Assembly (NCBI GenBank): GCA_937885735.1 | Contig: CALABN010000076.1 | Span: 1 to 26,216, forward strand | DNA from: an uncultured Bacteroidota bacterium | Lineage (GTDB): Bacteria > Bacteroidota > Bacteroidia > Bacteroidales > SZUA-534 | DNA: 26,216 nucleotides | Direction: 5' to 3' | Translations under genes and position numbers: made by a program | In this document: positions 26,193 to 26,216 of the stretch, piece by piece | Layout of the letters: each line of letters begins with the position of its first letter | Position numbering within the stretch: position 1 is the stretch's first letter | The notes under the pieces: model-generated | Seen by the model: only the letters and a program-made list of their open reading frames with translations | Database searches by the model: none | Told to the model about the DNA's origin: nothing

Positions 26193-26216
26193 TTGATAAT
26201 ATTTCTATTAGTTTAA

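Overview
The window looks like a chromosomal segment of a gut- or rumen-type Bacteroidales bacterium. Several genes are preceded by the Bacteroidetes sigma-ABfr promoter (TTG/TTTTG, about 19-21 bp, then TAnnTTTG). Gene content agrees: a FISUMP-domain protein, a secreted GH2 beta-galactosidase, a GH77 amylomaltase with two N-terminal CBM20 modules, LDH-like malate dehydrogenase, a LytTR membrane regulator and an LpxL-type acyltransferase. Shine-Dalgarno sequences are mostly absent, as expected for this phylum. Most genes are housekeeping or metabolic, and I find no phage, IS element or CRISPR.

Layout: 1-940 holds the 3' part of a FISUMP-domain gene and a small exported protein. 1012-1953 is mdh, facing a CDF metal exporter across a bidirectional terminator. 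3335-7435 (minus) holds a secreted beta-galactosidase and a ketopantoate reductase. 7525-7601 (minus) is tRNA-Pro(GGG). 7762-12892 (plus) runs trxB, malQ, a lipid A-type acyltransferase and xseB. 13021-13089 is an array of three palindromes spaced exactly 23 bp apart over the promoter of an AAA_14/DUF4143 ATPase (13120-14343), which converges on a BadF/NAGK-type sugar kinase. 15290-18094 (plus) carries an acyl-CoA synthetase and a GH73/LysM muramidase. 18207-22354 (minus) carries fmt, a LytTR membrane regulator and a three-gene redox operon (CcdA/UreH-like membrane protein, polyferredoxin, small anchored protein). Upstream of that operon's promoter lie two identical 11-bp direct repeats with the geometry of a LytTR site. 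22456-23910 is a GH16-fold protein whose catalytic glutamates are replaced.

The right end is anomalous. From about 25.15 kb to the end the sequence is more AT-rich and encodes the C-terminal half of FliR and the N-terminal third of FlhB, flagellar export proteins of a Firmicutes-like type that Bacteroidales normally lack. FlhB runs in frame into a cyclic-nucleotide-binding-domain histidine kinase with Bacteroidales-type codon use. I read this as most likely a chimeric assembly join at about 25,137-25,160; FliR also carries an apparent frameshift beside the window edge. A real horizontally acquired fusion cannot be excluded from sequence alone.

The best candidates for something undescribed are the LytTR-box/redox-maturation operon (18207-21344) and the 23-bp palindrome array controlling the DUF4143 ATPase. 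The catalytically degenerate GH16 protein with helical repeats is third. No complete novel system is proven here.
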